A program made the position numbers and the translations under genes. Below are positions 8,253 through 17,329 of a stretch of DNA of 29,964 nt, one piece after another. The stretch spans positions 1 to 29,964 of the forward strand of contig DLQD01000121.1 in assembly GCA_002480015.1 (NCBI GenBank), written 5' to 3'. The notes beneath the pieces are model-generated. The model was given only the letters and a program-made list of their open reading frames with translations, did not search any database and was not told where the DNA came from. The number at the start of each line of letters is the position of its first letter. The first letter of the stretch is position 1. This DNA is from Opitutia bacterium UBA7441. Lineage in GTDB: Bacteria > Verrucomicrobiota > Verrucomicrobiia > Opitutales > Coraliomargaritaceae.

Positions 8253-10046
8253 ATGAAAATATACATATTCCCTATTCTCGCGCTGTGTAGCGCAGTGATG
8301 CCACTATCAGCGGCGTCGGAGCAAAAGCCAAACATCGTCATGATCATCGTTGACGATCTGGGCTGGCGCGATGTCGGCTGCTACGGCAGCGAGTTGTATC
8401 AGACTCCGAATGTGGACACGCTGGCAGCGGAGGGCTTAAGCTTTTCCAACGCCTATTCGTCGAGCCCCTTGTGCACGCCGACACGTGCCAGTATCTTGAC
8501 GGGGCAAACTGTGGGGCGTTTGCGGCTAACCACTCCCGTGGGGCACGTCCCGGAGACTAAATTGGATGCCAGGGAGCGCACCGTCGCTTCGCCCGGCTTG
8601 CCCATGACGGAACCAGAGACCAATAACCGGATCCCGCTCGATTCGTTAACGATATCGAAATTGCTCAAGGCGCACGGCTATGCGACAGCTTTCATGGGGA
8701 AATGGCACCTCGGCTACGATCCTTACATCCCTGAGAACTTTGGCTTCGACCATGTGGTCGGTGGTCGCGGTTTTCCCGGTCCGCCGCCTCCTGGCTTTTT
8801 TGGTCCTTGGGATCCCGAACTTACGAATATGCCCGTGGTTGAGGGCAGTCCCAATGCAGACGATGTGCTCGGCGACGAAGCGGTGCGCTTTATCGAATCG
8901 AAACAGGACGAGCCTTTCTTTTTAGCGCTGTGGTTTTTCAACGTGCACGCCCCGTTTCAGGGGAAGCCCGAGTTGGTCGAAAAATACCGTCCCCTTGCGG
9001 AAAACACACAGTATCAAAAGTCCGCGATCATGGGTGCGATGGTCGAGACGATGGACCAAAATGTCGGTAAGGTGAGTGAGGTGCTCACCCGCCTCGGACT
9101 CGATGAAAACACGATCATTATCTTTTCGTCTGATAACGGTGGTAACATGTACGACCGCCCTGAAGGCGTGAACCCGACCAACAATTTTCCGCTGAAGGCG
9201 GGCAAGGGGAACAACTACGAGGGTGGTTCGCGCGTGCCACTGATCGTGAAATGGCCAGGCAAGTTACCCGCTGCGGAATGGACCGATACCATCGCGATTA
9301 GCTACGATTACTTTCCAACTTTGCTGGAGGTCGCCGGGATCGACGCGCCTGCTGATGCAGTGCTTGACGGCGTCAGCCTTGTGCCATCCTTCGATGGTGA
9401 GACGATGGTGCGCCCTCCGATTACCAGTATGTTCGGGCACACCGTGCTGGCGACGGGGAATATCGCTAATGTCTGGGTGCGTGACGGCCAGTGGAGGTTG
9501 TTACGCTTTTTCCACACTGGTCTAGATCAGACGAACGAGTACGAACTCTACGATCTATCACTCGACCCCGGCGAATCCAATAATTTAGCTGTGTCGCACC
9601 ATGACAAAGTGGCTGAGCTGAATGCCTGGCTTGATCAGCATCTGAAAGACACGCAGACCCTGCTTCCGCGCAAGAATCCGGATTATGATCCTGAACTTAT
9701 GCAGGCCGGTTTCACGATGGGGCAGGGCGGCTATTTCTCAGGCGGTGCCGATACGGAAAAAGTGACCATGACATCCAAGTACGATCAAGTCAGCCTTCGC
9801 TATACCCCTAAGCCTGGCGAGAGCGGCTCGCACCTAGAACTGACTCTACTGAGCAATTGCGCCGTCGGCGTTGCTGCTTCTGATGGAGGCGGTTATGGTT
9901 CACCAGTCGCGGTTCGCCCAGACCTGAGTCCGCATCGGGTGAAAATACCCTTGGAACGAGTGGCTACAGGATCACCGATTAACGTTGTTTTTGACATGTC
10001 ACAGCCCGGTCGCACCCATCTGAGCGAGATTTCGCTAGTGGAGTGA
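8253..10046 (+). CDS. Secreted S1-family sulfatase (CTPTR signature)
   Basis: This 597-residue product starts with a signal peptide (MKIYIFPILALCSAVMPLSA). The alkaline-phosphatase-fold sulfatase domain begins at PNIVMIIVDDLGWRD, whose Asp pair binds calcium in the family. The formylglycine signature CTPTRASILTG has its modifiable Cys at residue 74. Other active-site elements are MGKWHLG, the His in NVHAPFQ and the Asp-Asn in FSSDNGGN. The family hydrolyses sulfate esters after the signature Cys becomes formylglycine, which requires a sulfatase-maturating enzyme not encoded here. After about residue 490 comes an extra beta-rich tail of roughly 100 residues (LRYTPKPGESGSHLEL to the end), probably a beta-sandwich. 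The gene lies 53 bp after GH78. It is most similar in layout to the sulfatase at 10887, including the YGSELYQTPNVD and KAGKGNNYEGGSRVP segments. Substrate is not deducible; a sulfated algal glycan is inferred. Confidence 0.95.
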   Translation: MKIYIFPILALCSAVMPLSAASEQKPNIVMIIVDDLGWRDVGCYGSELYQTPNVDTLAAEGLSFSNAYSSSPLCTPTRASILTGQTVGRLRLTTPVGHVPETKLDARERTVASPGLPMTEPETNNRIPLDSLTISKLLKAHGYATAFMGKWHLGYDPYIPENFGFDHVVGGRGFPGPPPPGFFGPWDPELTNMPVVEGSPNADDVLGDEAVRFIESKQDEPFFLALWFFNVHAPFQGKPELVEKYRPLAENTQYQKSAIMGAMVETMDQNVGKVSEVLTRLGLDENTIIIFSSDNGGNMYDRPEGVNPTNNFPLKAGKGNNYEGGSRVPLIVKWPGKLPAAEWTDTIAISYDYFPTLLEVAGIDAPADAVLDGVSLVPSFDGETMVRPPITSMFGHTVLATGNIANVWVRDGQWRLLRFFHTGLDQTNEYELYDLSLDPGESNNLAVSHHDKVAELNAWLDQHLKDTQTLLPRKNPDYDPELMQAGFTMGQGGYFSGGADTEKVTMTSKYDQVSLRYTPKPGESGSHLELTLLSNCAVGVAASDGGGYGSPVAVRPDLSPHRVKIPLERVATGSPINVVFDMSQPGRTHLSEISLVE

Positions 10047-10131
10047 ACGTTAAGCATCCATGAGACGATCGAGTACCAACGCAAAGTTACTCCGCTTACA
10101 GAATGGCACCCTGTTTTTTCAGTAATTTAAT

Positions 10132-10160
10132 TTGACAATAACCATCAAGAATCCATTCTT
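10132..10160 (+). promoter_or_regulatory. Promoter/operator: TTGACA followed by AAGAATCCATTCTT
   Basis: TTGACA (10132-10137) is followed after 9 bp by an exact AAGAA-N4-TTCTT palindrome (10147-10160), 22 bp before the ATG of the pseudopilin gene. The palindrome would cover the spacer and -10 zone of a sigma70-type promoter, a typical repressor position. This placement also decides the start of the next gene. The in-frame TTG at 10132 is the -35-like hexamer, so the ATG at 10183 is preferred. It marks a second transcription start that separates the pseudopilin-sulfatase unit from the preceding genes. Confidence 0.68.
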
Positions 10161-10182
10161 AAAGATTGCCCCTTTCGCCTAT

Positions 10183-10863
10183 ATGAAAAGAGATAATCAA
10201 TCCGCCTTTACCCTTATCGAGCTCCTGACAGTGATTGCGATCATCGCGATCCTAGCTGCAATTTTAATTCCTGCTGTCGGGAAAATACGCCGCAGTGCCA
10301 ATAGCACAAAAAGCACCGCGAATCTGCGCCAGATTGGCAATGCGATCGCGTTGTTCACGAATGAGAATAAAGGTGCGTTTCCCTTGTTGAACCGCAATTT
10401 AGATAACCCCAATAGCACGGATCCGTTCTACTGGAGTCAAGCGCTTGAAAAGAGTGTGCTGGAGTGGGATCGATCGAAATCAGGTAAGCATCCGATGTTT
10501 GAAGATCCGACTGCTCAGAAGGGGCATAACATTAGCGATTTCGGGGGGAGCACCTACGTCTTCTTGGATGCCAACCCGAAGAATCCTTCTCGTTCGGAGC
10601 GCGCTTTAAATATCAATTCCCTAGAGCAACCCGCCAAAACACTCACGGTGTGCACGGCCTACGCGAAGAATACTGGGAATGCCTCATGGTATGTTCAAGG
10701 TGACTTTGCCAAAGGTTCCGAACCGGTGAATATTCCCGAAGCTCGTTTGAACACCGATGACGTTGGGGTGGTGTTTGCTGATGGGCATGTGGAGCTTCTT
10801 ACCAAAGAAAAAGTTTATGATCTGGAGTTTCGCAGGAAGCTTTTTGATCCCACCGTTTTCTAG
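10183..10863 (+). CDS. Prepilin-type N-terminal cleavage/methylation domain protein (pseudopilin)
   Basis: From the ATG at 10183 this encodes 226 residues. MKRDNQSAFTLIELLTVIAI is a textbook type IV prepilin/pseudopilin N-terminus: a short charged leader, cleavage before Phe, Glu at position +5 of the mature protein and a long hydrophobic helix. The following NLRQIGNAIALFTNENKGAFP and the C-terminal GVVFADGHVELL match the pseudopilin-like proteins abundant in Verrucomicrobiota and Planctomycetota, related to the H-X9-DG group. The usual His of H-X9-DG is Asn here. It is expected to be processed by prepilin peptidase and to assemble in, or associate with, a type II secretion or pseudopilus system in the envelope. 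It is the first gene of a unit with three sulfatases (23-bp gap to the next), so a role in their export or in substrate capture is plausible but unproven. Confidence 0.9.
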   Translation: MKRDNQSAFTLIELLTVIAIIAILAAILIPAVGKIRRSANSTKSTANLRQIGNAIALFTNENKGAFPLLNRNLDNPNSTDPFYWSQALEKSVLEWDRSKSGKHPMFEDPTAQKGHNISDFGGSTYVFLDANPKNPSRSERALNINSLEQPAKTLTVCTAYAKNTGNASWYVQGDFAKGSEPVNIPEARLNTDDVGVVFADGHVELLTKEKVYDLEFRRKLFDPTVF

Positions 10864-10886
10864 GCCCGTTACTGACCAGACATTCT

Positions 10887-12713
10887 ATGGTTTTTAATAA
10901 GCACCTCGTGTTTTTATGTGCCTTGATGGGTGCATCCATCTTGCAGGCATCACAAAAGCCGAACATTATCCTCATCGTCGCCGATGACCTCGGCTGGAAA
11001 GACAGCTCCGCTTATGGCAGTGAATTTTATCAAACACCTGGCATCGACCGTTTGGCGAAAGAGGGCGTGCGCTTTACCGACGCCTATTCGGCCAATCCGT
11101 TGTGCTGCCCGACACGGGCCAGCATCTTGACCGGACAATACCCGAGCCGCCTTCGTTTCACTGCTGCATCGGGGCACATCCCGCAGGCAATCCTCGATCC
11201 GAAAGAGGGCACTTCCGGTGCCGCAGACAAACCAGCCATCATTCCGCAGTCGCGCTCCCGCCTGCCCAATGAATATGTGACCTACGCCGAGCTGCTGAAG
11301 GCCGCGGGTTATGCGACTGCTTTTGTTGGTAAATGGCATTTGGGGAGGGATGCATATATCCCTGAAAACCAAGGCTTCGACGTCGTCGTGGGCGGTCGCC
11401 ACCATCCGGGTCCTCCGGGGAGCTTCTTCGCACCTTGGTCGATCGATACGATCAAAAAAGTGAAGCCTGGCACACACATCTCCGATGCGATCACCGACGA
11501 AGCACTCGAATTTATCCGAGACCACCGCGATAGACCCTTTTTGCTCAATCTCTGGTTCTACGATGTGCACGCACCGTTTCAGGCTAAACGACCATTGATA
11601 GACGAATTTGAGCAACTTGTTGATCCCGACTATACGCAGCGTTCGCCGACTATGGGTGCGATGATTAAAACGATGGATCTTAACATTGAGCGTCTTCTTG
11701 AAGCCTTGGGTCGCATGGGGCTACGCAAGGACACCATCATCATCTTCACGTCCGACAACGGGGGCAACATGTATAACGAAGTTGACGGCACCACGCCAAC
11801 GAACAACGCCCCGCTCAAGAGCGGCAAGGGCAACAACTATGAGGGTGGCGTGCGCGTGCCGCTCATCGTCAGTTGGCCCTTCGTTTCCGTTGGCGGCACG
11901 ATCTCCGATGCAGTGATTTCATCCGTCGATCTTTATCCCACAATTCTGCATATGGCCGGGCTCAAGCCGCAGCCGCAGTATCACGTGGACGGGGTCGATT
12001 TTACCGCGGCGATACGAGGGGAGGCGCACGACCGCGGCCCCACGATTTCTCATTTCCCACACTACGTGCCGGCTACAGGCAATTTGCCCAACACCAGTAT
12101 ACGGATGGGGGACTACAAGCTCTACCGCTTTTATTACGACGGCGAGAACCAGACGCACCGCTATGAGCTCTACAACCTAGAAGAAGACATTGGCGAGAGC
12201 GTCAACTTGGCCGACATCATGCCGGAAAAAGTTGCTGTGCTCGATGCGCTCATCCAGGCGCACCTCGATGAAGCAGAGGTCCTCGTACCAATCAAGAATC
12301 CACGTTTTAACGCCAAGCCGATCCTCGGTTGGATTGCGACGAATCAAATGGACTTGTTCGCCGAGGATGTGGAGCTTCGTATCATTAGTAAGGGGCGTGA
12401 TCCTTTTATGGGTACACAAGACGTCGGCAGAACGTCGGGGCCGGTCAAGCTCGCCTTTTCGATGCGTTCCAGCAGTGCCGGTCAAGCGCAGATCTTTTGG
12501 CGCACGCCGGCGATCAACGCTTTCAGCGCCGCGAACTCAGAGAGTTTCGAAGTCCGCCACGACGGTGCCTGGCACGACTATACCGTGGAGCTTCCGATCC
12601 AGGGTAAATTGACTCATCTGAGGTTCGATCCGTCCCAGAATACTGGGAGTATCTCTATGAAAAATCTTCGCTTAATTGATTCAAAAAACCGAATCCTTCA
12701 TACTTGGAAATAA
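10887..12713 (+). CDS. Secreted S1-family sulfatase (CCPTR signature) with C-terminal beta module
   Basis: This 608-residue product has a signal peptide (MVFNKHLVFLCALMGASILQA). The sulfatase fold begins PNIILIVADDLGWKD. The signature is CCPTRASILTG, with modifiable Cys73 followed by a second Cys74. VGKWHLG, DVHAPFQ and FTSDNGGN supply the remaining active-site elements. The layout closely parallels the sulfatase at 8253, so the two are probably paralogues acting on related positions of one glycan. After about residue 475 there is an added region of roughly 130 residues (VELRIISKGRDPFMGTQD through GSISMKNLRLID) that resembles a beta-sandwich module, possibly glycan binding. It lies 23 bp after the pseudopilin and its stop is 2 bp from the next start, so co-transcription is very likely. 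Substrate is unknown. Confidence 0.94.
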   Translation: MVFNKHLVFLCALMGASILQASQKPNIILIVADDLGWKDSSAYGSEFYQTPGIDRLAKEGVRFTDAYSANPLCCPTRASILTGQYPSRLRFTAASGHIPQAILDPKEGTSGAADKPAIIPQSRSRLPNEYVTYAELLKAAGYATAFVGKWHLGRDAYIPENQGFDVVVGGRHHPGPPGSFFAPWSIDTIKKVKPGTHISDAITDEALEFIRDHRDRPFLLNLWFYDVHAPFQAKRPLIDEFEQLVDPDYTQRSPTMGAMIKTMDLNIERLLEALGRMGLRKDTIIIFTSDNGGNMYNEVDGTTPTNNAPLKSGKGNNYEGGVRVPLIVSWPFVSVGGTISDAVISSVDLYPTILHMAGLKPQPQYHVDGVDFTAAIRGEAHDRGPTISHFPHYVPATGNLPNTSIRMGDYKLYRFYYDGENQTHRYELYNLEEDIGESVNLADIMPEKVAVLDALIQAHLDEAEVLVPIKNPRFNAKPILGWIATNQMDLFAEDVELRIISKGRDPFMGTQDVGRTSGPVKLAFSMRSSSAGQAQIFWRTPAINAFSAANSESFEVRHDGAWHDYTVELPIQGKLTHLRFDPSQNTGSISMKNLRLIDSKNRILHTWK

Positions 12714-12715
12714 CC

Positions 12716-14164
12716 ATGCCATACTTTGCTCGTTTCGCTTCAACCTTTCTTTTCCTGACTGCCGTTACGCTTTCAGCCAGTGCTAAGACAAACGTCGTCC
12801 TTATTCTGGCCGACGACATGAGCCCTGATTTGTCCATGCTTGGCACGCCCGGCATTGAGACACCGAACATCGACGCACTGGCCAAGCAAGGCGTTTACTT
12901 CGAACACGCGTTTTCAGCCTCGGCCTCCTGCTCGCCTTCACGCACCGCCATCCTCACCGGCATGTGGCCGCATAGTAATGGTAACTGGCGTAATGTCCAT
13001 ACGCCGCCGCTCAATCTGCCCGACGTGGCATTCACCTCAAAGTCAAACTTTCAGGACAAAGTCGGCATCGGCTGTGACGTGGCCACCCTGCCGGAGATTT
13101 TCCAAGCCAATGGCTACTATACCGCCATCACGCAAAAGCTGCATCTGAGCCCTGCATGGCGTTATCCCTACGATGGCCGCGATCCGGTACAATCGACGCC
13201 GGCACGTTTCAAAAAAGTCATCCAACAATTCGTCGATGACGCCGGTGAGAAACCTTTCTTCATTCATGCCAATGTAGCGGCACCGCACCGTCCATACGGT
13301 TCCCACCTGAAACACAACCCGGATCAGGAATTGCCTGCAGCGGACAGTATCGAAGTGCCTCCTTTCCTGCCCGATGTGCCAGGAGTTCGACGCGACATGC
13401 AGGAATACTTCGCCTGTGTGGAGATCGCCGATGCTTGTGTCGGTGCGATACTCGATGCCCTCGAAGCTAAGGGCGTGCGTGAGGACACGCTGGTTATTTT
13501 TACCTCTGACCAAGGCATGCCCATCCACCACGCCAAGGCTTCCGGCTATCCGGGAGGCACGCGCATTCCGATGGCCATTACCGGTCCCGGTGTGGTCGGC
13601 AGCCGCGTGAATGCGACCGCTGTGTCGCAGATCGACCTCGCGCCCACGATATTGGATTATCTCGGTATCGCAGTTCCCGATACGATGCAAGGGATGTCCT
13701 TGTTGTCCATTGCCCGCGGTGCTGATTCGCTGGCAGGTCGCCAATACGTCTTCGCGGAGCACAACTCACATGGCCCCGACCCGAAAGAGCACTACCCGCA
13801 GCGCGTCGTCACGGACGGCGAGTGGTATTATATTCGCAATCTCAATCCCGAGAAAGCGCAGCGCCTGCCGGACGATCTCCGTGGGGTCGAAGTTTGGGGC
13901 AACCACGCCTATGCGGATATCATCGCGGCGAGAGAGACGCATCCCTTCCAAGCTTGGTTCCTCTCCCGTTTTAATCAACCGCGTCCGGCTGAGCACCTCT
14001 ACCAATTGGAGATCGATCCATGGGGCGTCAACGATCTGGCGGATCACCCCGCTACTCAGACTAAGCTTACGGAGCTACGCGCCGTCATGGACAAATGGAG
14101 AACGGCGACCCACGATATCAAAAAGAGCCCACTGGAAATCCCTGAACATAATAACCCGAAGTGA
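12716..14164 (+). CDS. Secreted S1-family sulfatase, N-sulfoglucosamine-sulfohydrolase-like layout (CSPSR)
   Basis: The ATG at 12716, 2 bp after the upstream TAA, is chosen over an in-frame TTG at 12704 inside the previous gene. It gives 482 residues starting MPYFARFASTFLFLTAVTL, a signal peptide. The domain starts TNVVLILADDMSPDL; the signature SCSPSRTAILTG has Cys72. TQKLHLSP, AAPHRPYG and FTSDQGMP complete the active site, with Gln instead of the frequent Asn after the late Asp. The motif GMWPHSNGNWRN and the compact length resemble the sulfatase subfamily containing heparan N-sulfatase (SGSH-like). In marine loci of this kind, members act on various sulfated sugars, so the name does not fix the substrate. 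The stop overlaps the next gene's GTG start. Confidence 0.93.
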   Translation: MPYFARFASTFLFLTAVTLSASAKTNVVLILADDMSPDLSMLGTPGIETPNIDALAKQGVYFEHAFSASASCSPSRTAILTGMWPHSNGNWRNVHTPPLNLPDVAFTSKSNFQDKVGIGCDVATLPEIFQANGYYTAITQKLHLSPAWRYPYDGRDPVQSTPARFKKVIQQFVDDAGEKPFFIHANVAAPHRPYGSHLKHNPDQELPAADSIEVPPFLPDVPGVRRDMQEYFACVEIADACVGAILDALEAKGVREDTLVIFTSDQGMPIHHAKASGYPGGTRIPMAITGPGVVGSRVNATAVSQIDLAPTILDYLGIAVPDTMQGMSLLSIARGADSLAGRQYVFAEHNSHGPDPKEHYPQRVVTDGEWYYIRNLNPEKAQRLPDDLRGVEVWGNHAYADIIAARETHPFQAWFLSRFNQPRPAEHLYQLEIDPWGVNDLADHPATQTKLTELRAVMDKWRTATHDIKKSPLEIPEHNNPK

Positions 14165-16173
14165 AACTGAGTCTGCATACGAACATCTGTAGCCGAATTT
14201 GTCAGACTGTGGGCCCACCGGCCGCCGCGGTGCTCCAATTTCCAAATACGCGCGTCTTCGGCTTCTTTGAATGTAGTATTAGAACTTCCATAACTATCAC
14301 TCTCGCAGTTGCCTGCCTAATTCTAAGCGCCTGCACGCCCCATGCCGAAGCGGCTGAGCGCCCGAACATTCTGCTCATTATGGCCGACGATCTCGGCTAC
14401 TCGGACCTCGGTGGCTACGGCGGGGAAATAGAGACGCCCCATCTAGATCGACTAGCTACTGAAGGGCTGCGCTTCTCCCAGTTCCGCGCCACGCCGATGT
14501 GTTCCACCACAAGGGTCGCGCTGATGGCAGGGATGTCCTACCCGGCCGCCGACAATGGTCGCTATGATCGGGCATTGCCGTTACCCACATTGTTGAAGCG
14601 GGCAGGCTACCGCACCATGATGACAGGAAAGTGGCATGCCGGGCAAGCTGACCCTAGATCGACGGATCTCTTCGATCGCTTTTACGGATTCCTCGGTGGC
14701 ATGACGGATTGCTACGCGGGCGGTAATGACTGGTTTGAAGGTCGGCAACTGATTACCCAGTTTGGTCGAGATTTCGATGCCACATCTGCGCTGACTGAAC
14801 GCAGCATCCATTACATGCGTGAAGCCTTGTCCGAAGATGCGCCTTTTTTCATGTTCGTTTCTTACCAGGCACCCCACCATCCCTTGCAGGCCAAAAAGGA
14901 AACAGTCGACAAATACCGCGGCCGCTACCTCCCTGGCTATGCTGCCATTCGGGAGAAGCGTTATGCTCGGCAGTTGGAACTTGGCATGGTCGACCCAGAC
15001 TGGGGGTTGGCCGAACATGGAGTCGAAGTTCGCCGCTGGGAGGACTTACCAGCGGAGCGTAGAGTCGTTGAGGATGCCCGTATGGCCGCCTATGCCGCGA
15101 TGGTTGATGAGATGGATCTAGGAGTCGGCCGACTGTTTGCCTTTCTCGAAGAGGCCGGAGAACTTGAGAATACACTGATCCTATTCATGTCTGACAACGG
15201 GGGCGACTATAACAATGGCTCCATTTTGACGGATGCGAAACAGGTCCCCTGGGAGCCACGCAACAATCCTACAACCAGCAATGGCTGGGCATGGGTCAAA
15301 AACACGCCCTTTAATTTCTACAAGCATGCCTGCCACGAAGGTGCCTTGTCGGTCCCTTTCATTGCACATTGGCCTGCGGGGCTCCAACGTTCTCGCTTGG
15401 AGATTGAAAATGCTCCGGTTGCGGTCACAGATATTTATCCGACTTTGATGGAGTTGGCTGAGGGTGATTACACGGATCCTGTCAAGGTGCTTCGCCCTCT
15501 TGCGGGGCGCTCGTTCCTCCACACCATGAAACAGGGCACTAACTTTGAGGCACCGCCGCGTTTTCTCTGGTTTAATCAATCCCGAGCTTGGATCGAAGGT
15601 GGCATGAAAGCCGTTTCACTCTACGGGGGGCCCTGGCAACTTTACGATTTGCAAGGCGATCGCGCCGAGCGCCACGACCTCGCTCACAAAAAACCGGCGC
15701 TCGTCGCTCGCCTCGCAGACAAGTGGCAGGCTTATGCACATGACGTCGAAATGCCCCTGCCGCTCCGTAAGGAAGTCGTTGCGACACAGCCAGGGTGGGG
15801 CTGGCACCGCTTGGAGATGTTCTGCCCGCAGCTTGTGTCGACTTTCCCCGAAAATTCCAAACTCACGCCTGTTGGATCGCGTCGACTGGAGATGCACTTC
15901 AGTGCCCTAGTCGATTTGTCCGGGCGCGAAGGAAAGTTTATCCGTCTTCATAAAGTCTCCGACGAAACGAATCCTGTCTGGGAAATTGATCCTGCTGCGA
16001 CGCACCCCAGCCATGGGACGCATAGCTTGGTCTTCGGAGGATTGCCTCCCCTTGAACCGGATACGCAATACTTCGTCTTGATCGATTCAGGAGCATTTAG
16101 TGTCGGCGGACATCCTGTTGGTGTGATTAATGACGGCGCCTACTGGTGGCGCTTTAGAACGGAGCCTAATTAG
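14161..16173 (+). CDS. S1-family sulfatase, probable lipoprotein, atypical CSTTR signature, C-terminal Ig-like domain
   Basis: The GTG start at 14161 overlaps the previous TGA (GTGA), giving 670 residues; a later GTG (14230) is possible. An unusual N-terminal extension of about 40 residues precedes a hydrophobic segment ending LILSAC (Cys58), a good lipobox, so the protein may be lipid-anchored. Cleavage after HAEA is the alternative. The sulfatase fold begins PNILLIMADDLGYSD. The signature reads MCSTTRVALMAG: Cys114 is present, but the Pro of CxPxR is Thr116. MTGKWHAG, HHPLQA and FMSDNGGD are intact, as expected for arylsulfatase-type S1 enzymes. The last 110 or so residues (RRLEMHFSALVDL to DGAYWWRFRTEPN) look like an SbsA/Big-type Ig-like domain. 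It closes the four-gene unit and faces a minus-strand gene, with a shared terminator region between. Substrate is unknown. Confidence 0.9.
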   Translation: MKLSLHTNICSRICQTVGPPAAAVLQFPNTRVFGFFECSIRTSITITLAVACLILSACTPHAEAAERPNILLIMADDLGYSDLGGYGGEIETPHLDRLATEGLRFSQFRATPMCSTTRVALMAGMSYPAADNGRYDRALPLPTLLKRAGYRTMMTGKWHAGQADPRSTDLFDRFYGFLGGMTDCYAGGNDWFEGRQLITQFGRDFDATSALTERSIHYMREALSEDAPFFMFVSYQAPHHPLQAKKETVDKYRGRYLPGYAAIREKRYARQLELGMVDPDWGLAEHGVEVRRWEDLPAERRVVEDARMAAYAAMVDEMDLGVGRLFAFLEEAGELENTLILFMSDNGGDYNNGSILTDAKQVPWEPRNNPTTSNGWAWVKNTPFNFYKHACHEGALSVPFIAHWPAGLQRSRLEIENAPVAVTDIYPTLMELAEGDYTDPVKVLRPLAGRSFLHTMKQGTNFEAPPRFLWFNQSRAWIEGGMKAVSLYGGPWQLYDLQGDRAERHDLAHKKPALVARLADKWQAYAHDVEMPLPLRKEVVATQPGWGWHRLEMFCPQLVSTFPENSKLTPVGSRRLEMHFSALVDLSGREGKFIRLHKVSDETNPVWEIDPAATHPSHGTHSLVFGGLPPLEPDTQYFVLIDSGAFSVGGHPVGVINDGAYWWRFRTEPN

Positions 16174-16358
16174 GCCTAAAGATTAGGTGATGATCCTCTA
16201 ATTGACTTCGGTCACATGTCTCGCTGCTATCAACACCCGGATTTAGCATAAGCTTGAAGTCCATATGTGAGTCGCCGGATCACAGTGTGTGGAAAAAGGG
16301 CTTCCAGCCCTGAGAGAGAGAGTGTGTGTGGTGCGCTGCAGATCAGTCACTTGCATAC

Positions 16359-16391
16359 AAAAAAGCCCTCCGTGTGAACACGAAGGCTTTA
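16359..16391 (-). terminator. Rho-independent terminator between converging genes
   Basis: A GC-rich hairpin with AAAGCC/GGCTTT ends and an arm of CGTGT/ACACG lies between the convergent genes. Read on the minus strand it ends in a T-run (GGGCTTTTTT), so it best fits the PEP-CTERM gene at 16413-17291. The flanking A/T runs allow it to act in both directions. The remaining intergenic sequence (16174-16358) shows only a short GA/GT-rich stretch (16311-16331). Confidence 0.75.
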
Positions 16392-16412
16392 TTCTAATCA
16401 TCCTCAAATGGG

Positions 16413-17291
16413 CTACTTTCGTCTTCGAAATATAACTGAGCATAAGACCAACAAGCCACCAAGAAGTGCAGAGGTCGAAGGCTCGGGCACGATTGTAACC
16501 GTGAGTTTGTCGATAAAGGTATCGGCAAACTCAACACCCAGAGTGTCAGAATTAGAACCGAGGTGTGTGCCAAAACTTATGTAGCGTCCTGCATTTTCGA
16601 AATCGAACGTGAAGTTGTTAATAATCATCGTTCCGTCGGCAGAAACGGAGACGGTTGGGCCGCCGATTCCGGATTCGCTAATCGTGATAATGAAATTAAC
16701 GTAGGAAGTGTCGAATGCAGGAGTGGTGGTGTAGTCATTTGCGTCATTGAACACATTGTCTGCATAGAAGCGTGCCAGCTGATCTTTGGCGTTGCCGACG
16801 CCGTTCGGACGAAGCAGTATACCGAAGTCGGAGTTGGTGTTATTGGGGCCAGCCTGGCCAGCGGTGTCTCCTATCGAGAAAGAAACCCATTGGTCGGTCG
16901 AGTCGGTGTTCCGTTTGTTGTAGGTCAGGTCGAAAGAGATTGTATAGTCTTGCCCGGCAAGTGAGCTGAAATTGTTATCCAAACTGAGAAAGCCATTGGA
17001 GCCGCCGGCAGGCACCTGTTCATTATTGCGCATACGCGCCATGTTATTGGTCGGAGCAGCGTTGGTAGAGGTAATGCCAGCATCGTCGTTGGAGACGTGG
17101 AACACATTATTCGCGCCCGATTCGGTGTAGGTCGAGCTGGTGCTGCCGGATTGGCGGGCGGGGACATTCGTATTGATGTCGCTGGTGTTGGCGATACTGC
17201 CGTCACCGAACGAGTCGTAGAAAATCGTCTGCGCTTGTAGTGCAGAGCCTGCCGCGAGCAGAGAGGTAATAAGTAGGGTCGTGGGTTTCAT
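16413..17291 (-). CDS. PEP-CTERM sorting-domain protein (LamG-like)
   Basis: This 292-residue product starts MKPTTLLITSLLAAGSALQA, a signal peptide cleaved before QTIFYD. The body, beginning IFYDSFGDGSIANTSD, is a beta-rich domain of the concanavalin/LamG type by pattern (DYTISFDLTYNKRN, VNFIITISESGIG, ISFGTHLGS). The C-terminus is a canonical PEP-CTERM sorting signal: VPEPS, a hydrophobic helix, then RRRK. Exosortase is expected to recognise this tripartite tail and attach or release the protein at the cell surface. It has its own promoter region with an AAGAA-N4-TTCTT site 38 bp upstream and a strong terminator downstream, so it is probably monocistronic. A glycan-binding or extracellular-matrix role within the locus is inferred. 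The cognate exosortase is not in the window. Confidence 0.92.
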   Translation of the reverse strand: MKPTTLLITSLLAAGSALQAQTIFYDSFGDGSIANTSDINTNVPARQSGSTSSTYTESGANNVFHVSNDDAGITSTNAAPTNNMARMRNNEQVPAGGSNGFLSLDNNFSSLAGQDYTISFDLTYNKRNTDSTDQWVSFSIGDTAGQAGPNNTNSDFGILLRPNGVGNAKDQLARFYADNVFNDANDYTTTPAFDTSYVNFIITISESGIGGPTVSVSADGTMIINNFTFDFENAGRYISFGTHLGSNSDTLGVEFADTFIDKLTVTIVPEPSTSALLGGLLVLCSVIFRRRK

Positions 17292-17329
17292 GGCGTCGTT
17301 CAGGGGTTGGCTATAAATTGTGACATGTT

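Noticed and set aside
10132..10182. TTG start at 10132 for the pseudopilin gene
   Set aside because: It would put 17 residues before the standard prepilin leader, and the TTG is part of a TTGACA promoter hexamer followed by the operator palindrome.
16311..16331. GA/GT-rich microsatellite-like stretch
   Set aside because: It is only about 20 bp, imperfect and in an intergenic region; there is no evidence of phase variation or function.
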